Assembly (NCBI GenBank): GCA_008692225.1
Contig: VICG01000012.1
Coordinates: forward strand, 620,001 to 684,000
Reading direction: 5' to 3'
Source of the DNA: Monilinia fructicola
Lineage: Eukaryota > Ascomycota > Leotiomycetes > Helotiales > Sclerotiniaceae
DNA length: 64,000 bases
The notes below the pieces were generated by a model. It was not told where the DNA came from and did not search any database. It was given only the letters and a program-made list of their open reading frames with translations. A program made the translations under genes and the position numbers. Positions 35,635-49,156 of this stretch are shown in pieces. Every line of letters starts with the position of its first letter. Position 1 is the first letter of the stretch.

Positions 35635-37116
35635 AAATCAACTCTCTCGTTGTCATCTCGTAATATGATCAAAACATATTCATCATCACCAACCCGAACC
35701 AATTCGTTCACCGCAACGTCACAACGGAAATATCTCCGATTCCGGTTCTTACAAAAGCCTTAGATTCAACATGTGGTGTAATGGTGGTATACCGACAGAC
35801 ATGGATCTCAAATCGCACCTGGTATTACCCCAAAGCCTGGATTCCACGCAAGAACTCGGTTAGACGAACAATTATGCAAATGCGGGCCGACAGACTTCGG
35901 GTCAATAGTTATTTACCGCCTCACGTCACATAGTTCTCGTCCCTGGCGTTATGGCGTTTGCCTTGCCGATCATCACATTGCTGGCATTTATCCATTTATT
36001 TCACGATGCAACTATATTGTTCTTGCAACTTTATCCATACGAGAGACGAATTCGGAGTTGGATCGCGTTACACAATTGCGTCAATCACATGTGCATGTCA
36101 CTTCTTGGTGCTTCTCACCCCACCCCATATCGATAACTAGCAATCCGGGATACCACGTCGGCGATCTTTTGCAATTTTTTCGCCGAAGACAACGTTTTAC
36201 CTTTTATTCCTTCTTGGCCTGTCATACGTTTTTTTTTTACCTTTGGTTCGGCATATGGCTTATCCTTGGTTGATCTTTCACAACATCAGTCCACATCATC
36301 TTTTATCCCTTTCACTCTCTCTATGTTTTATCAATCATGTGCTTGGGTGGTCAAACTCTTAGCATTTTTAGGTTTTAGGTGCTTAATGGAACAAAAGAGA
36401 TTTCATATAGCCAAACTAAACCCCGGTGATCAATTTTTGAATTGACTTTTTCTTTCTTTTTTTACATCTCTCTCTTGGATGATCTCTCAGGTCTTTTTGG
36501 GTAGGATGATAGGTGGGATGGTGGGATGATATGGGAGGGACGGAAGGGAAGGGAAGGAAGGACATGGGAAGGAATGGAAAGATCTCTGTGGGTGGACAAG
36601 TGGACAGGAAGGTGGATCTAATTCCATTGTTGGGTAATGCGGATGCATTGGATGGGTGGATCGGACTGGTTAGGCGGGATTTGGATTTTGTCTGCGAGTT
36701 TCTGGATTTTTCGCGGGATTTGGATTTGGTATTGGTATCGCTCTTTTTACCTCTTGCGATGGGCTGAGGGTATGAGATAGGATGGGAAAGCATCAGCGTG
36801 ATGGCATATCGGAGATGACTCCGATGATGAAAGAGGTCTGACGCGGTAAGAGGAGAGACGAGCAGACAAGATGAGTAAAGAGGAGAAAGAACAGAAGTTG
36901 AAATGAATTCAAAGTTTGGAAATATGGACTGTATAGCTCGCTTGGGTACACATAGGAATACAAATATACATATATAAAGAACAGAATACGAATAGGGATT
37001 CATATATACGAATATATCTTCATCTTCATCTTCGCCTTGTAAGCCCACTGTGTCTGTCATTTAAGTTGTGATGTATGATATGGTATAATATATTTGTTAT
37101 AGTGTACATATATATA

Positions 37117-37152
<36 letters not shown>
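37117..37152. repeat. AC/AT dinucleotide microsatellite
   Basis: A run of AC units passes directly into AT units. Confidence 0.85.
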
Positions 37153-40100
37153 CATTCCCACCTTCCATCTCCCCATCCCCAACCCCAATCCCAATTCCAT
37201 CACAACAACTAACTCATCCATCAATATCCACACTCCACTCTTGATTTATGGATAAGGCTACCTACCACCTAGTGCTTGAACATGAAAGGCACAATTAATG
37301 GCTTCTTTTGCTCTGTACATGGTGTATCTACTGTTTGCCTGTCTGTACTTTCTGTATTTTAGAGCTTTTTTGTTTGTTTGTTTTTTGAGGGGATGGGGGA
37401 GGAGGGGGGATTAAATATAGTGCGATTAAGTTCTTGGTTGCGATATGTGGGCTTTGGGGTTGGGGGTTGAATGGGAGGTTGGAGAGGGGGTTGGTGGTTA
37501 GAGATTGTTTGGGGTTATGGGAGGGGATGGAAGGGAAGATTACAGGGATGTGTGGATGGGCAGAGGGGGAGGGGTGAAAGGATGGCTGGGTGAGTTGAGG
37601 CTGAGGGTCACAATTGGATGGATAGACGGATGGGAGAGCGTGGTATCAAAATTGAGATTGAGATACTATCGAGCTAGCTGTCGGGGGTTTGGGAGCGAAA
37701 TGCTGGAGAGGGGAAAGAGCGCCAAGCCCAACCTCCCTACCCCTCTCCACCGCCCGCCTCTCCTCCAACACAAGATCCAACGACTCCCCAGTGCACAAAC
37801 CTTCTTTCGATCCCTTTCACTGCGTTTATTCAATGATGTCTGGCGAAACTCGACTACGTGGCCAACCTCCGAATCCACCACGAAACCTCTAACATCGGAA
37901 TCCAGATGTAAAGCCGTATATTGTAAGCTTGATGGAATCAGCATGATGCAACCCGTCTCAAGATTCCCAACTTCCGCAACAGACCATCGCTTGAAGGACA
38001 CAGAGGCTTTGGGATGTACGGTGATGTAATAATCGCCTTTGCGGAAGTTCCGAGAAATAAGGGTTGAGCGATGGACTGGTGTATGGTCGAAGCGGGGTTT
38101 CAGAGTCTCAGTCCGGAGAAAATGGATATGCATGGTTTTTCCTCAAATGGGATAGCTGGTCGGTTGCTGGAGGGGTGTGGGATGGATGAAGCGGAGCGGA
38201 GCCGGCACTTGCGATTAGGATGGATATTTATGGGTTGTACGCGAGTAATGTAGTGAGATTGAGATGGGAGAATCATAGTCTCTGCGGCTGAAAATTGCCA
38301 TGCGCGAACTTTGCTAATGCTCCGGCTGGTGGATGAAACAGGAGCTTGGATTGCGGAGGAGGAGAAGGAGCATGGATGGTGCGAAGTTATCTCATGCTTT
38401 GTGGTGTAATGTAATGCACGGCAGCGCTCGCTGCGTGCGGTGCAATGTGTATTCTACAGGAGTGTTTTCAACAGGGCGGGGGGTGGACTCGAGTGCTGGA
38501 ATGCATGGATAGGCTCATGGGGATTTTTATTGATTCAGTTGTTGAAAGAACATGACTAGGGCACTCTTTTCAACGGGGAGCTATGCGTCCTCCCGGTGTC
38601 GAGTTGTCTTCAATTTTCCGTGAGGAGATACCTCCGGAGGTGTGGCGCTTGCCTCCAAGTGATACGTGGTAATGAACTAGATGAATTCAAGTGAATCAAC
38701 TTGATCAACTGAATCAAGTGACTAAAATGGCATGCGTGTGGTTTCTGGAGACGTTGGAATGAAATGATACGGGAAGGAGGTGTGGACGTTGGAATGTCTT
38801 TGTGATTGGCGTATATTGCGGGGTAGTAGCAAGCAAGTGAGACTATGATGTATAGAGATGTACATGAATACATGAGTGGCGTTGTTTGTGTAGAGGGTAT
38901 GTATCGTGTACTGAGACACGGGTGCGAGGGACTGTTGATTGGGGTATGTATCAACGATAAGAAATGGGCACACAAAAACGATAGAAAAATGAGTCATGAA
39001 TATGCATGTGATAAGATATCCCTTCTCGAAGAAATATCGCGTGCATGTATGAAGTGTATGTATAAACCGTACGACACCAAATGTCACCATATTCCGGGAG
39101 ATGGCTCTAACGTGACAAAATGACGCCCAGGTATGGCGCAAATGATTCGTCACCAAGCTACCATGAAAAGGATCCTATCGCCGAAATTCATTTCTGTAGT
39201 ACTGAAGGATTATACCATGCAACAATTTACTTTTCGTACGACAGTCAAGAGCAACTTGGAAGGGCATCTATCATATCCAACTAAACCCATTAGGCAACGC
39301 AAGCGAAATGATTGACGGGCAAAGAACAAAAGGAAAAACAACGGAAGCGCACGGAGCGGACCCGACCCGAACACATCCTTGATTTGATATGCAAGCTTCT
39401 GAGAGGTATGCCCATGGGAATACTGCAAAGGTATCCGGAGAAGATCACAGTCGGCTTTCCATCAAGAATAGACCTAGTCCGTCGTACGAGGTAGGAACTG
39501 CACATCTTCGCATGGAAGATCCGCGCAAGCATTACAGTTATCGGTGATACATGCTTACAAAAACCGAAAGCTGAAAGATTGCGGACAAATACTTCCTTTT
39601 TTGTACTGCGCGAAGCTGTGCGTAGACAAAAGAAAGACGATGAGATGAGACCAAGCCAACAGATATTCAGCATCATATATTCACCAGGTAAGTACAGAGT
39701 ACAGAGTAAAGATCTCACCGCCCCGCCACGGGAGTAACCTAAACTCAAAGCAGTATCCATGCTTATTCCACAGAAAGTGTTGTGCATATCATCCTCCTTC
39801 CCGTGGGAAAATATACACAGTGTTCCCGAGTCATTGTATCAAATGAAAACAGTCCATTTGTACGTACGTAGCAATATCTGGTTTCATGTATCCGTGGATA
39901 TACGAGAATGCGCTTCCAATCATGATCCTGTATATGGAGTTGCCCCTGCCTGGTAATTATTGTACAGTTCGGACACTCGGATTGATCGCGAGGCGATTAA
40001 CGGTCCTTGGTGCAGTGCCTCTTGAGTACATTCTTCCCAGGGGCAAGGCTATGGATAATCAAGGAAGGAACACCATATGAGGTCTGAACCGAGGTAGGAT

Positions 40101-42093
40101 ATTAAGTTGCCATGAGAAAGACAAATGATTGGATACTATTGACGCTGAACCTATCAATCAAGCATGTTCATGCATAGCGCTGCAGCTCTTGATACCCTGG
40201 CTCGTACTCCTGCAAGAACAGCAGGTACATACAGTACATGCACAAACGTCTCTGAAATTGCATATGTACTATTGAAAGGCAAGTCAGAGGCGAAGGTATC
40301 TGCACTGGGAAAAAGTACTATACTCTCTGCATGAGGTAGATTCATGTAATGAATGCATGGAGCAAGAATAAACATCATCAGCCTGTATCATGGATCGGCC
40401 CGTTGAGTTTTCGTTCTTCGCTGATCAGGAATCTCCTTCCGGTAAGCACGATCAGTATCGTGTCACTGTATCTGGAGATGTAAACAACTGCCGGAACTTG
40501 GCTTTGAGGGGAGCGAATGGATAGCATGTCTATTTTAGCCACTTTGTGGATGTCACTACGAAGTGTGCGTTAGTTATCAAGCGATTTTTGGAAGTTGTGG
40601 CATTGAGGATCCCGAGCGAATACTGGATGAACATGGGCCACTCTAGGACGCATACTGCAGTGTGACATGAATAGATCAATCATATTGCGTATGGAGAACT
40701 TGCTTGTTTTGTGAAAAACTCCCGGGATGTCAGTATATTAAAATGTTGGTACAGTAGGCAGGCGCATTTGAAAAGCCCACGTGTATGAAATCTTATTTGC
40801 AGGACTTACAGTGAGACTTTTTGAGCTGTGAACAACACGGATCTACCCTTATTATTTCATATAAATTAATCAATTTGAGGATCCAGTATCAAGGCTTCGG
40901 ATATTTGAGCAATAATTTCTACTGTACTGTGCTGTACTGTAAGAATGGTTCTTTGTCAAGAGTCAAGACTAACGAAGATGATCTCTACTGAATTCCGCAA
41001 GCACCGCATTGCGCAATAAGCGATATGTGTCCCTAAACAGCCAACAAGCCTTTCGGGGATAACAATAGATTGAAGCTATCCAGAGACAAATGAGGTAATG
41101 CTTGTGAATCTATGTTGATTTGAGAAACTTAAAGCAGTGTTTCAGGAAATGCTAAAATTTCCTATTGGCTACCTCGAAATAGGTCCACTCTCAACGGCGC
41201 CTCTGCGGTTGAGCCCAAACTTGAGCCTTGAGTATAAGAATCCACACCTTGTGGGACACAATGATGCTTATTTCAAAGTGTCTGGTAACCAGACTCTGGT
41301 ATGACTTCAACATTACCCAATCCAGAAATAAAAGGCTACGATTAGACTGGATACACTTCGGGAGTTACCTAAAGCAATGAAGATAGATTGTTATCTAATT
41401 GGTAAGTGGGCTGGGATGTCTTCGGGCCATTGTACTTCGGAGTACTCGTCTCCGATGATACCCACCTTCAAGTCAACTTCAATATGAGATTGTACCTGTC
41501 AGACTTTAAGGGTTTGTCTCTTTCGGTTTATTTTAGCCGATGTACAACTGAGGCACAATGAACGATATTATAGTACTTGTGTAATCCCGCTTAAACTTCT
41601 GGTAGCATCTTGTCCGAAACCGGATAATATTCCCAGACCGTAACCTAGCCTTCAACGACTAGCCAAGGATAAAAATCCGTCAAAACGACTTGCATATCCC
41701 GCATCTCACAGCTTCCTCCCTAGTTAATCATGATTTACCAGGTTCTCATTCCTTTGGAACCAGTCAATCGGTAGCACCATATCGATTTCGGCAAGCCGAT
41801 AGTCAGCTGAAGGTAACATTGCATCATGGGTATGTTGCAGGAGAATTATTCCTCGTTTGTACGAAGACGGGACAAAAAATGTACAGTACGATGACAATTC
41901 AACTGTTGTAATCAATGATTAATAGCGGAAGCATTCCGCAAAGTGAAGCAAGGTGAACTTTGTGATGTTACCTCTAACTTGGTACTCATGCTTTACCTAC
42001 CTAAGTATGTTGTGTATCACGTCGATGTGATATGGGTGAGGATGAGGATGGGAAAGGGGAAAGACAAGGAGGGGAAAAGAAAAGGGAAGGAGG

Positions 42094-42140
42094 TGAAAGG
42101 GAGGAAGAGAGGAAGGGAGGAAGGGAGGAAGGGAAGGAGG
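42094..42140. repeat. Uninterrupted polypurine run
   Basis: Forty-seven consecutive purines include GGAAGGGA repeats. It sits within a wider purine-rich block from about 42036. Opposite strand is polypyrimidine, as in a minus-strand promoter, but no gene starts nearby on that strand. Confidence 0.75.
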
Positions 42141-43123
42141 CTGAATGTAATCTGGTTGAGATGCAATTTGGCTATAAGGTTAATGTGAAGTGGCGCACAT
42201 GAGGTAGTGGTGTGGCTTAAAGCTCGGTAAGGTTAGGTCACTAGCACGGGCACTAAATTTAGCGACCGATAGCCTACCGCCAGGTCCAGCTACTAATTTA
42301 ATATATGTATCTTCTAGATTTCTTCTCCTTATGATCGATCACCTGAACCTGCACTTGCAATCAATGACCATGGGCGACAAATTAGATGGGATGAGATGGT
42401 TTGCTAAGTAATTGAATTACCCGCATTCAGCCAAGATGGTCGCCATCGTCAAAGAACGCTTGATATCATCATTGCATCAACACGTTACCATCTTGTCATC
42501 ATATTCTGGGAACTTATTCAGGTTTTGACAAGTTTTTGTCAGGCGGTTCGAGTCTGTTGCTTTCACAGCAGATGCTGATGAATTCACAGAATCTTATGCT
42601 TAATCACATTCAATTCTAATCCAATTGATAAATGATTATAGTTGAATATGGAAGAATATTGACGAATAGCTACAATTGCTTGATCATCAGATGTTCAATA
42701 TCTTACAGTGCCGAGATGTCGGTGGAATTTGGCGTACCCAAAAAAAATGAATTACTGGTTGAAGCTGACGCTGAAGCTGCCTTCTCACGTCAATCTTTCA
42801 CTATTGCGTCCACCGTTGATCTTTATTTGCAAATTAGGTTAACAACTTACATGTCGAGTCATGCTGGTTCATAAGCAAGCACGGCTAAGTACCCCGCTGT
42901 ATTCAATTCTTATTGTACTACGATTACAAATTTATATCCTCAAGTGAGGGGCAATCTTGATTTCAAATTTCTTTGATAGGCAGAGTTGATATGAAATCTG
43001 CATATTAGTTCCACAGCTTCTTTTGATTTACGGAGTAATTCCTTGATACACGATCCCACTTGTCTTTTGTACTACCCCGTCTGAAAATAACCCGGGGTGA
43101 TACCACTGCTGAATGAAAAAGAC

Positions 43124-44615
43124 ATGTCGAAAATATTCATGTACGTTCAATTAACTCTCGGGTTCTCCATGTAGACTATACGATATATCCCATACCGAGA
43201 ATTTTACCCTGTTCAACTGAAATGCTAACGGGCGTCTCGTAGCATTGGGGCAACAGGCCATATCGGTGGTGCAATTTTAGATCTTGTCTATCGAAGATAT
43301 TCAGATGTTGACATCAAAATACTGGTACGAGACGAGAAGAAAGGCAAGATACTTGTGGCCAAGTACCCTCGAGTAATCTTCGTACTTGGAGACTTCACAA
43401 CTTTAGAAACCTTGACCAAAGAAGCGAAAGCGGCGGATATTGTAATCAGTGAGTGGCAGTTGATCATGCTATTTTTTCTCTCGTGTGAAAATTCTAGATA
43501 CGGAAATTTTCTCCTGTTTCATTCGGCTGAGGAAGTGCCAAAATCTTCAGTAATTTTCCGAATTTGGAATTTCAATTGGTAGACTCATGGACTTCGTTTT
43601 TGCGTCCGTTCAAAAATCGCATTTGATCTACTTCTTCGATAGTTCTACCCATATCTCACATTTTAATTGCAAATCAAACAATATACTAAGCTCCTTGCAG
43701 ATGCTGGCCCCGACTACAAGCATGACATAGCCATCTCAGCCATTCTCGCGGGGTTGGCAAATCGCTCCCCCAAAGCCTATTATATCCATACATCTGGGGC
43801 AGCCAAAGTCTGGGACTCACCCAATGGATCACAAGCTGGTACCAAAATATGGGACGATTTAGACGAGATTCAAACATTGAACTCCTTTCCATCAACAGCA
43901 ATTCATGCTACTTCTGATTCAGTATGTACCTTTACCTTCATCAATATCAAATTTTCCTGCAATACTGAGATAGTCCCAGCTAGTATTTGCCGCGTCCAAG
44001 AATACCAATGTGGCCATAGTTTCGCCAACCATAGTATACGGCCTCTCCCCTTCTCCCCTACACCCTACCCCATTTACCGTCCCCTCGGCCCTCGATTCCA
44101 TCACCACGATCAATTCCGGATTTACTATCTCCAGTGGCGCAAACATTCAGGGCTATATCCACGTTCTCGATATCGCTAGAATTTACCTCTCCCTCATTGA
44201 CGATGCGCTCAAAAAATCAGTAGCAAACTCCAAGAAGTGGGGTGCGGAATCCTACTATTTCGCTGTATCCGATGAACTATCTTTCAAGGAGTATATGTCG
44301 TGTCTCGTTTCGCATATCTCCCAACATCCATATAATCTCATCCAAGAAACGAGAATTAAGGAACTACTTGTACCGGAAGCAGTTGAAGCAATTGGAAAAT
44401 CCAATATGACCTTCTTTGGTGTTAATATGAGGGTTAAGAGTACGAGAGCAAAGGAGATATTAGGGTGGGCACCTAGTGAGAAAAGGGTTAGAGAGGGACT
44501 GGGTGAGGTACTGAGCGTTTATCTCCGGGCAAAAAGGGAGGGAGGGTGCAAGGTGCTTGATATTTATTTCCATGAAAAGAATCATGGTGGTCATAAAAAT
44601 GTGAGTATAGAATAA
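43124..44615 (+). CDS. NAD(P)-binding Rossmann protein, epimerase/NmrA-like
   Basis: Four exons are inferred: 43124-43140, 43243-43448, 43701-43921 and 43974-44615, with GT..AG introns of 102, 252 and 52 nt. The joined frame gives 361 residues. The tiny first exon encodes MSKIFI and the intron splits the codon just before the dinucleotide-binding motif IGATGHIGG (GxxGxxG), typical of extended/atypical short-chain dehydrogenases. ILVRDEKKG, then LGDFTTLETL, follow as in NmrA-like and nucleoside-diphosphate-sugar epimerases. Later YYIHTSGAAKVWD occupies the catalytic Ser region, then NVAIVSPTIVYGLSPSPL, GYIHVLDIARIYLSLIDDAL and a C-terminal STRAKEILGWAPSEKRVREGL, as in epimerases. No clear YxxxK is visible, so it may be a redox-sensing or non-classical enzyme. 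It is probably cytosolic. Substrate unknown. Confidence 0.85.
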
Positions 44616-46051
44616 ATAGGTATAGAACGACAGTAGATTGTGAGATTTGTGTGAGAATCTAGATTTATTGTTCAGAAAGATTCAAAGGTTAGACTCGGTA
44701 TACACTGGTGTTTCAAGAGGGCAATGGATTCCAGAATTCCTTGTTCTATCAAAGCTAAAAACAAAGTCCATGCCGTGTTTGAGTAGAAAAACGAAGACAA
44801 GATACAAATAAGCATATTTCAATTCTGACCCAGTTCAATATATAGATACTGGAAATGAATGATTTGTATTCTCAGAATAGGTCAATTGGTACAACGATGA
44901 AACAAATTCCAAGGAGATTCAATTCCAACATGAGTCCTCAAGTCTCCTACTTTGAAGTAAATAACTTCTTCACTGCAAGGCAGGAATGTGATTTTACTCT
45001 GATATCACTGAACTTATAAGACGATTACTCGCATCATCACAATTTTAACATCCTAAATGGTCATACCACAAGCAATCTATGTATTTGATGTTTTTCATAG
45101 AGCCTTATATGTTTGATACGAAGGAGATGTCCAAAATTTTTGCGTCTACATCACATCTATGGATGTTTCCACCCCTCCATTCTATGATACAGTCGGTGGA
45201 AGCAGGTGAGTGATTTCCAAGTTGATCTCTTGAATAATTACGCTAATGGTTATTCCATCTTGTGAGATGTAGGGTAGCCTATGAGTTAATGAACATTATA
45301 AGATATGGAGTTTCAATGAGAATATCACGGGGATTTCAAGTGTGAGAACAAGTTTAGAACTCTCTTTCCCCAAGTCAACGCTTTCACCGGGGCTATTTCG
45401 ATATCAAGTACATATACAGGCATTTGTTTCTAACTGTGATAACAATCTCACCTCATAAGTTCATATCTGTATCATAGTAGCAAAAAAATTTTATTGCTTG
45501 ATGATCAGCCTAGTCAGATATCTATTCACAAACTCACAATAACTAACACTATCTACACATTTAGATACCCTTCACAAGCCTAAATCTCTGTCGAAATGAG
45601 AACAAACTCCTTCGATTCCTCCCATTGCCAATTTAATATCGAAAATATCCAAGGACAAGCCCTCTAAAAGAAGTCAAGAACATTAGATCTTTCCGTAATC
45701 CAGTCATGACTCGACACAAAGTTGCATCAGTTTGTATGATACCCAACACGCCCTGTTTTTGTGCCAATACAAACTCCCTTAGCAACATTCGTCTCCATAC
45801 CTTGGATCAAGTGTCGACATCCAAAAAACCGTGCTCGTATGAATAGTATCATGGTAAAATACTGTATCGTCGTATAGATACTCCAATCTCCATTAATCAC
45901 CAGATTCCCATGATTAACTATAGCCAGTCAACCCAGTCTCATAATTCTCGCAGCATCCTGACACCGTACCAGATTATGACCAAATTTTGTCAATCTGTGT
46001 TCGTGAAATATAAGGATGGAAGAAGTCATCATCCTCAAATCACGCCAGAAC
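44616..46051. other. Intergenic between convergent genes, nothing recognised
   Basis: The plus-strand epimerase gene and the minus-strand gene to its right both end here, so this holds two 3' flanks. No supported feature is visible. Confidence 0.5.
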
Positions 46052-49000
46052 CTAATCCTCGGCGAGATAATCATCCAAGGTCGGAAGATGAGCCGCGCCC
46101 TTGGATTTCTTAGTTGCCGCATTCAACCTGCCATTAAGTGATGGACGAGGACCAGAATTTTGGCTTCTCCTGGTCACCTGTGGCTCGAGTGCTGCAGCAG
46201 GAAGAATATTGGGGCTCTGAATATTCATTCTGGGAAGCCGAATATCCTTTTTCGCCTTCTTTTGAGGCGGGAGCTTCTGCTCATCACTACTTTCAACTTG
46301 GTCCTCATCTCTTGCTCTCTTCTTGAGATTAGGTGCTGAAGCTACTGGAGCCATTGTCGCAATAGATGCCCGACCTGAAGCATTGGAAAGATGGCGATGA
46401 CTCGGCTTATTTGATGGAGCTCGAGAGTTCCGAGGAAGCCGCTTTTCCAGCTTCACTTTTCTTGGTGATGTTTTCTCCTCATTACTATCCTCGGCGTCAT
46501 TTTCTCCACTCGCCCTCAATCTCTTTCTGTTGATAGGAGGGCTTTGGTTCGAAACAGAGCCTACTGCGATGTTGGTTTGGGCTCCGTCTGGATTAAGGAG
46601 ACGTTGAGCGTCTGCCATGGCTCGGATGGCTCGAGTAGCCTCACCTTCATTATCTCGAGCAATTCGAAAAGGTGAATGGTCAGGGAACTGACGGCCGTGA
46701 GTATCACCTGAAGGTGGAGAATCATCCGCGTAATTGAAATTGGGGTCGTATTCATTCCTCAAAATCCCACCACGGCGACCAGCTGATGTAAATAACTTGG
46801 TTTTCTTGTTTGGGCGACGTTCGTTGTTCTCATCCTCGTCACTGTCCTCATTGCTCTCTCTACGTCGCTTTAGAGTTGGCCATGCTGGCTCTCTGCTAGG
46901 TGAAGATCGCGGAATGGAGGATCCTAGACCAGCAGCCTTGCTTTTGCCCTTAGCAGCTTGTACCAAATTAGTTGCTCTTGGGTCGGCAAAATGTATTATT
47001 TGGTTCCTCACCCCATCAGATGATCGAACCGGCGCATCACGATCAGTCGCCATGGTCTTCCCAGGCTTCGATGTTGACTGATTGCCATTGTCGGCTCTGT
47101 GACTGACTCGAGCGTATAATTCTCCCGCTTTTTGAGTCACACCCTCAAAATGGTCGTTATACGACGCGGCGACAAGATCCCAGTCGATTTTGGCCCAGGA
47201 GCCTTCGACCTCTGGTGATGTCAAATGGGACTCCAAGATACTACACAAAGCCTCCATCTCACCATGGGTCCATTTCCATCGTGGTTCATTCTTGCTGCCG
47301 AGTGTTCTGAGCAAAATTTGACTTCGCCACTTATTGAGTCCTTTGACAAATCTTGCAGAGTTCCAATCTACCTCCGATTTTTCATATTTGTAGGTGACAG
47401 TGGAGAGATGTTGCATGGCACCTGGTCTCTGTGGATCTTCCTTTCCAGTTTTAAAGACAAGGGTTAGCGCTTCTGGTTGTGGAGTTCCAGTTACGACTGC
47501 AGCTCGGTCATGTAGACCTTCGTCAATTACGTCTTGGCCAGGGGGCATTTTTCTCAAAGATCTTGCCAATGGATTTATTTGGATGGGGACTGGTGACTTT
47601 GTGTTAAGTTAGCATGGTGATTCAAGGTAGTAAGAGGTGATATCTTAATTATACAAAGGGAGAAAGAACTTACTCTCCTGATTTTTCTCCCGGAAAGAAA
47701 AGTTGGTTTAGCAGATTCATCGTCAGTATCTGAAGTGAGAAAAGGAAGCCAGCTGAAATCGGTGCTGCTCGATGCCCAAGTTGGCTCCCCAATTCCATTG
47801 TAGTCATCTGAGATCTGGGGCAAGGATCCAGTCCTATGATTGATATGTGGAACCTCGGGGGTCTCTTCGGTGTCTAGCTCTTCGGTATCACTCTCTTCAG
47901 TATCAATGTCTATAGCCTGATACAAAGAGTTGGTTAGTATGTTTTTCTCAGATGATACAATCTTGACAAAGGTTGAACTCACTTTTCCCTTTCCCTTGTC
48001 CTTCTTTTTCACAAAGCGAACTCTGAGCAAGCTGGTTGTCGACACGGCTGGGAGGTCAGGAATTGGAGAATCTTCAACAGCCTCTTTGGGGCTTTCACCA
48101 AGGTTCTGAAAAAATATTTTATTAGCATCTTGTCTTCCCATTATTATGATACAGTAATATCAGATTATGAACCCACCTTTCCCTTTTCCTTGTCCTGGGG
48201 ATCGAAAGGAAGATCATTTTGATCCGATTCCTCCTCCAAATCACCGCGTTCCTCAGGAATAAAAGAAGAACCAGTGCCAGCAATCTCCTGCTCCACATCA
48301 TTTTCTTCTCCAACAACAAAAGAAGGCAAAGCCTCCTCAGCAGCTCTCTCGGCAGCCTCTTCAGCGGCCATCTCAATCGCCCTGAGCTCGTTGTGGCGTC
48401 GGTGCCAAGATAGAGGTAGAGGTTTTGGCTCAGGCTCCGGATGCACTGGCTTTACTACTTCAACGCCCAAATGATATGCAATGGGACGCGGTAGACGAGG
48501 GCCATTGCTGAGAGGACGAGGGATTGTGAAGGTGACTGGATTTGATTGAGCCTAGAAATATTATATTAGTCCTGCCATTTCGATGGAAGTTTAGTCGGAA
48601 GATTGAAAACTTACCCTGTATTTTGCTCTATCTTCCTCTGAGATATCCTTTGACAAGGCTGCCTGTCTTCCCTTCTTCGATTTTTTCGAAGGGGGCTCGA
48701 TGGTTTCATCGTCATCGGCATTTAAGTTACCAGCCGCTGCGGTCTGGGTTCGTGTCATTCTCTTGCTAGAGGCAGCAGGAATGACTTTTTTACGTGATAT
48801 ATTTGATGAATTATCCTTGGGAGCAGGTGGAGCTACTGTGGGAGATGGTCGAGAGCTTCTAGAGTCAGAAGGCTCAGAATTTCCAGGCCTCAGGGTCTAA
48901 AGAAAATGGTTAGCCTTTTACACAGTACTTTTGATAAGATGAAATTGTTAGGTTATACCTCTTGCCTTCCAATCTTCTTGTTTCCGAAGATTCTCGACAC

Positions 49001-49156
49001 CCGCTTGGCGATCTTGCTTCGAATACTACCATCATTTCCACCCGCTGTGGAGGCATCAGTCGACATGTTGACTTGCTCTTGGGCTGGTGCGACGTCAAGA
49101 GTGCTCTTGGAGACAGATGATTCTGTCGAAGGACGAGGAGACTTCGAAGTAGCCAT
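46052..49156 (-). CDS. Large nuclear-type protein with WRSQI/SANT-like domain (family member A)
   Basis: Six exons are inferred on the minus strand: 49156-48959, 48896-48615, 48551-48177, 48105-47983, 47916-47674 and 47596-46052. All are joined by canonical GT..AG introns in phase 0, for 921 residues. The first 400 residues are disordered, with basic patches (PPSKKSKKGRQ), an Ala/Glu helix (EMAAEEAAERAAEEAL) and acidic TEE repeats. Exons 3 and 4 end in near-identical DKEKGK and DKGKGK. The shared domain lies at about 450-557: ALTLVFKTG, TYKYEKSEVDWNSARF, LNKWRSQILLRTLG, then WTHGEMEALCSILESHL and KIDWDLVAASYNDHF, a SANT/Myb-like pair of helices. The C-terminal 350 residues hold several Lys/Arg clusters (KKRARDEDQ, PPQKKAKKD) fit for nuclear localisation. 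I do not recognise a named family. A chromatin or DNA-binding role is inferred from the SANT-like part. Confidence 0.72.

Larger units (their letters stand above)
35635..43123. other. About 7.5 kb gene-poor region
   Basis: Open frames of 120 to 215 codons occur (for example 36416-37060 minus and 37505-38029 plus), but they are low-complexity or overlap equally open frames on the other strand and lack motifs. The block 36.4-38.6 kb is G-rich on the plus strand. I see no gene I can support. Confidence 0.5.

Noticed and set aside
36416..37060. 214-codon open frame on the minus strand
   Set aside because: Low-complexity translation of G/T-rich plus-strand sequence. No fold or family is visible, and an open frame runs opposite.
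37505..38133. Overlapping 174- and 155-codon frames on opposite strands
   Set aside because: Both are equally open and neither shows a motif, which is what chance openness in biased sequence looks like.
39290..39787. 165-codon open frame on the minus strand
   Set aside because: Cys/Ser-rich sequence without signal peptide, domain or splice context.
42545..42555. Second B-box-like word GGTTCGAGTCT
   Set aside because: No matching A box or acceptor stem nearby.
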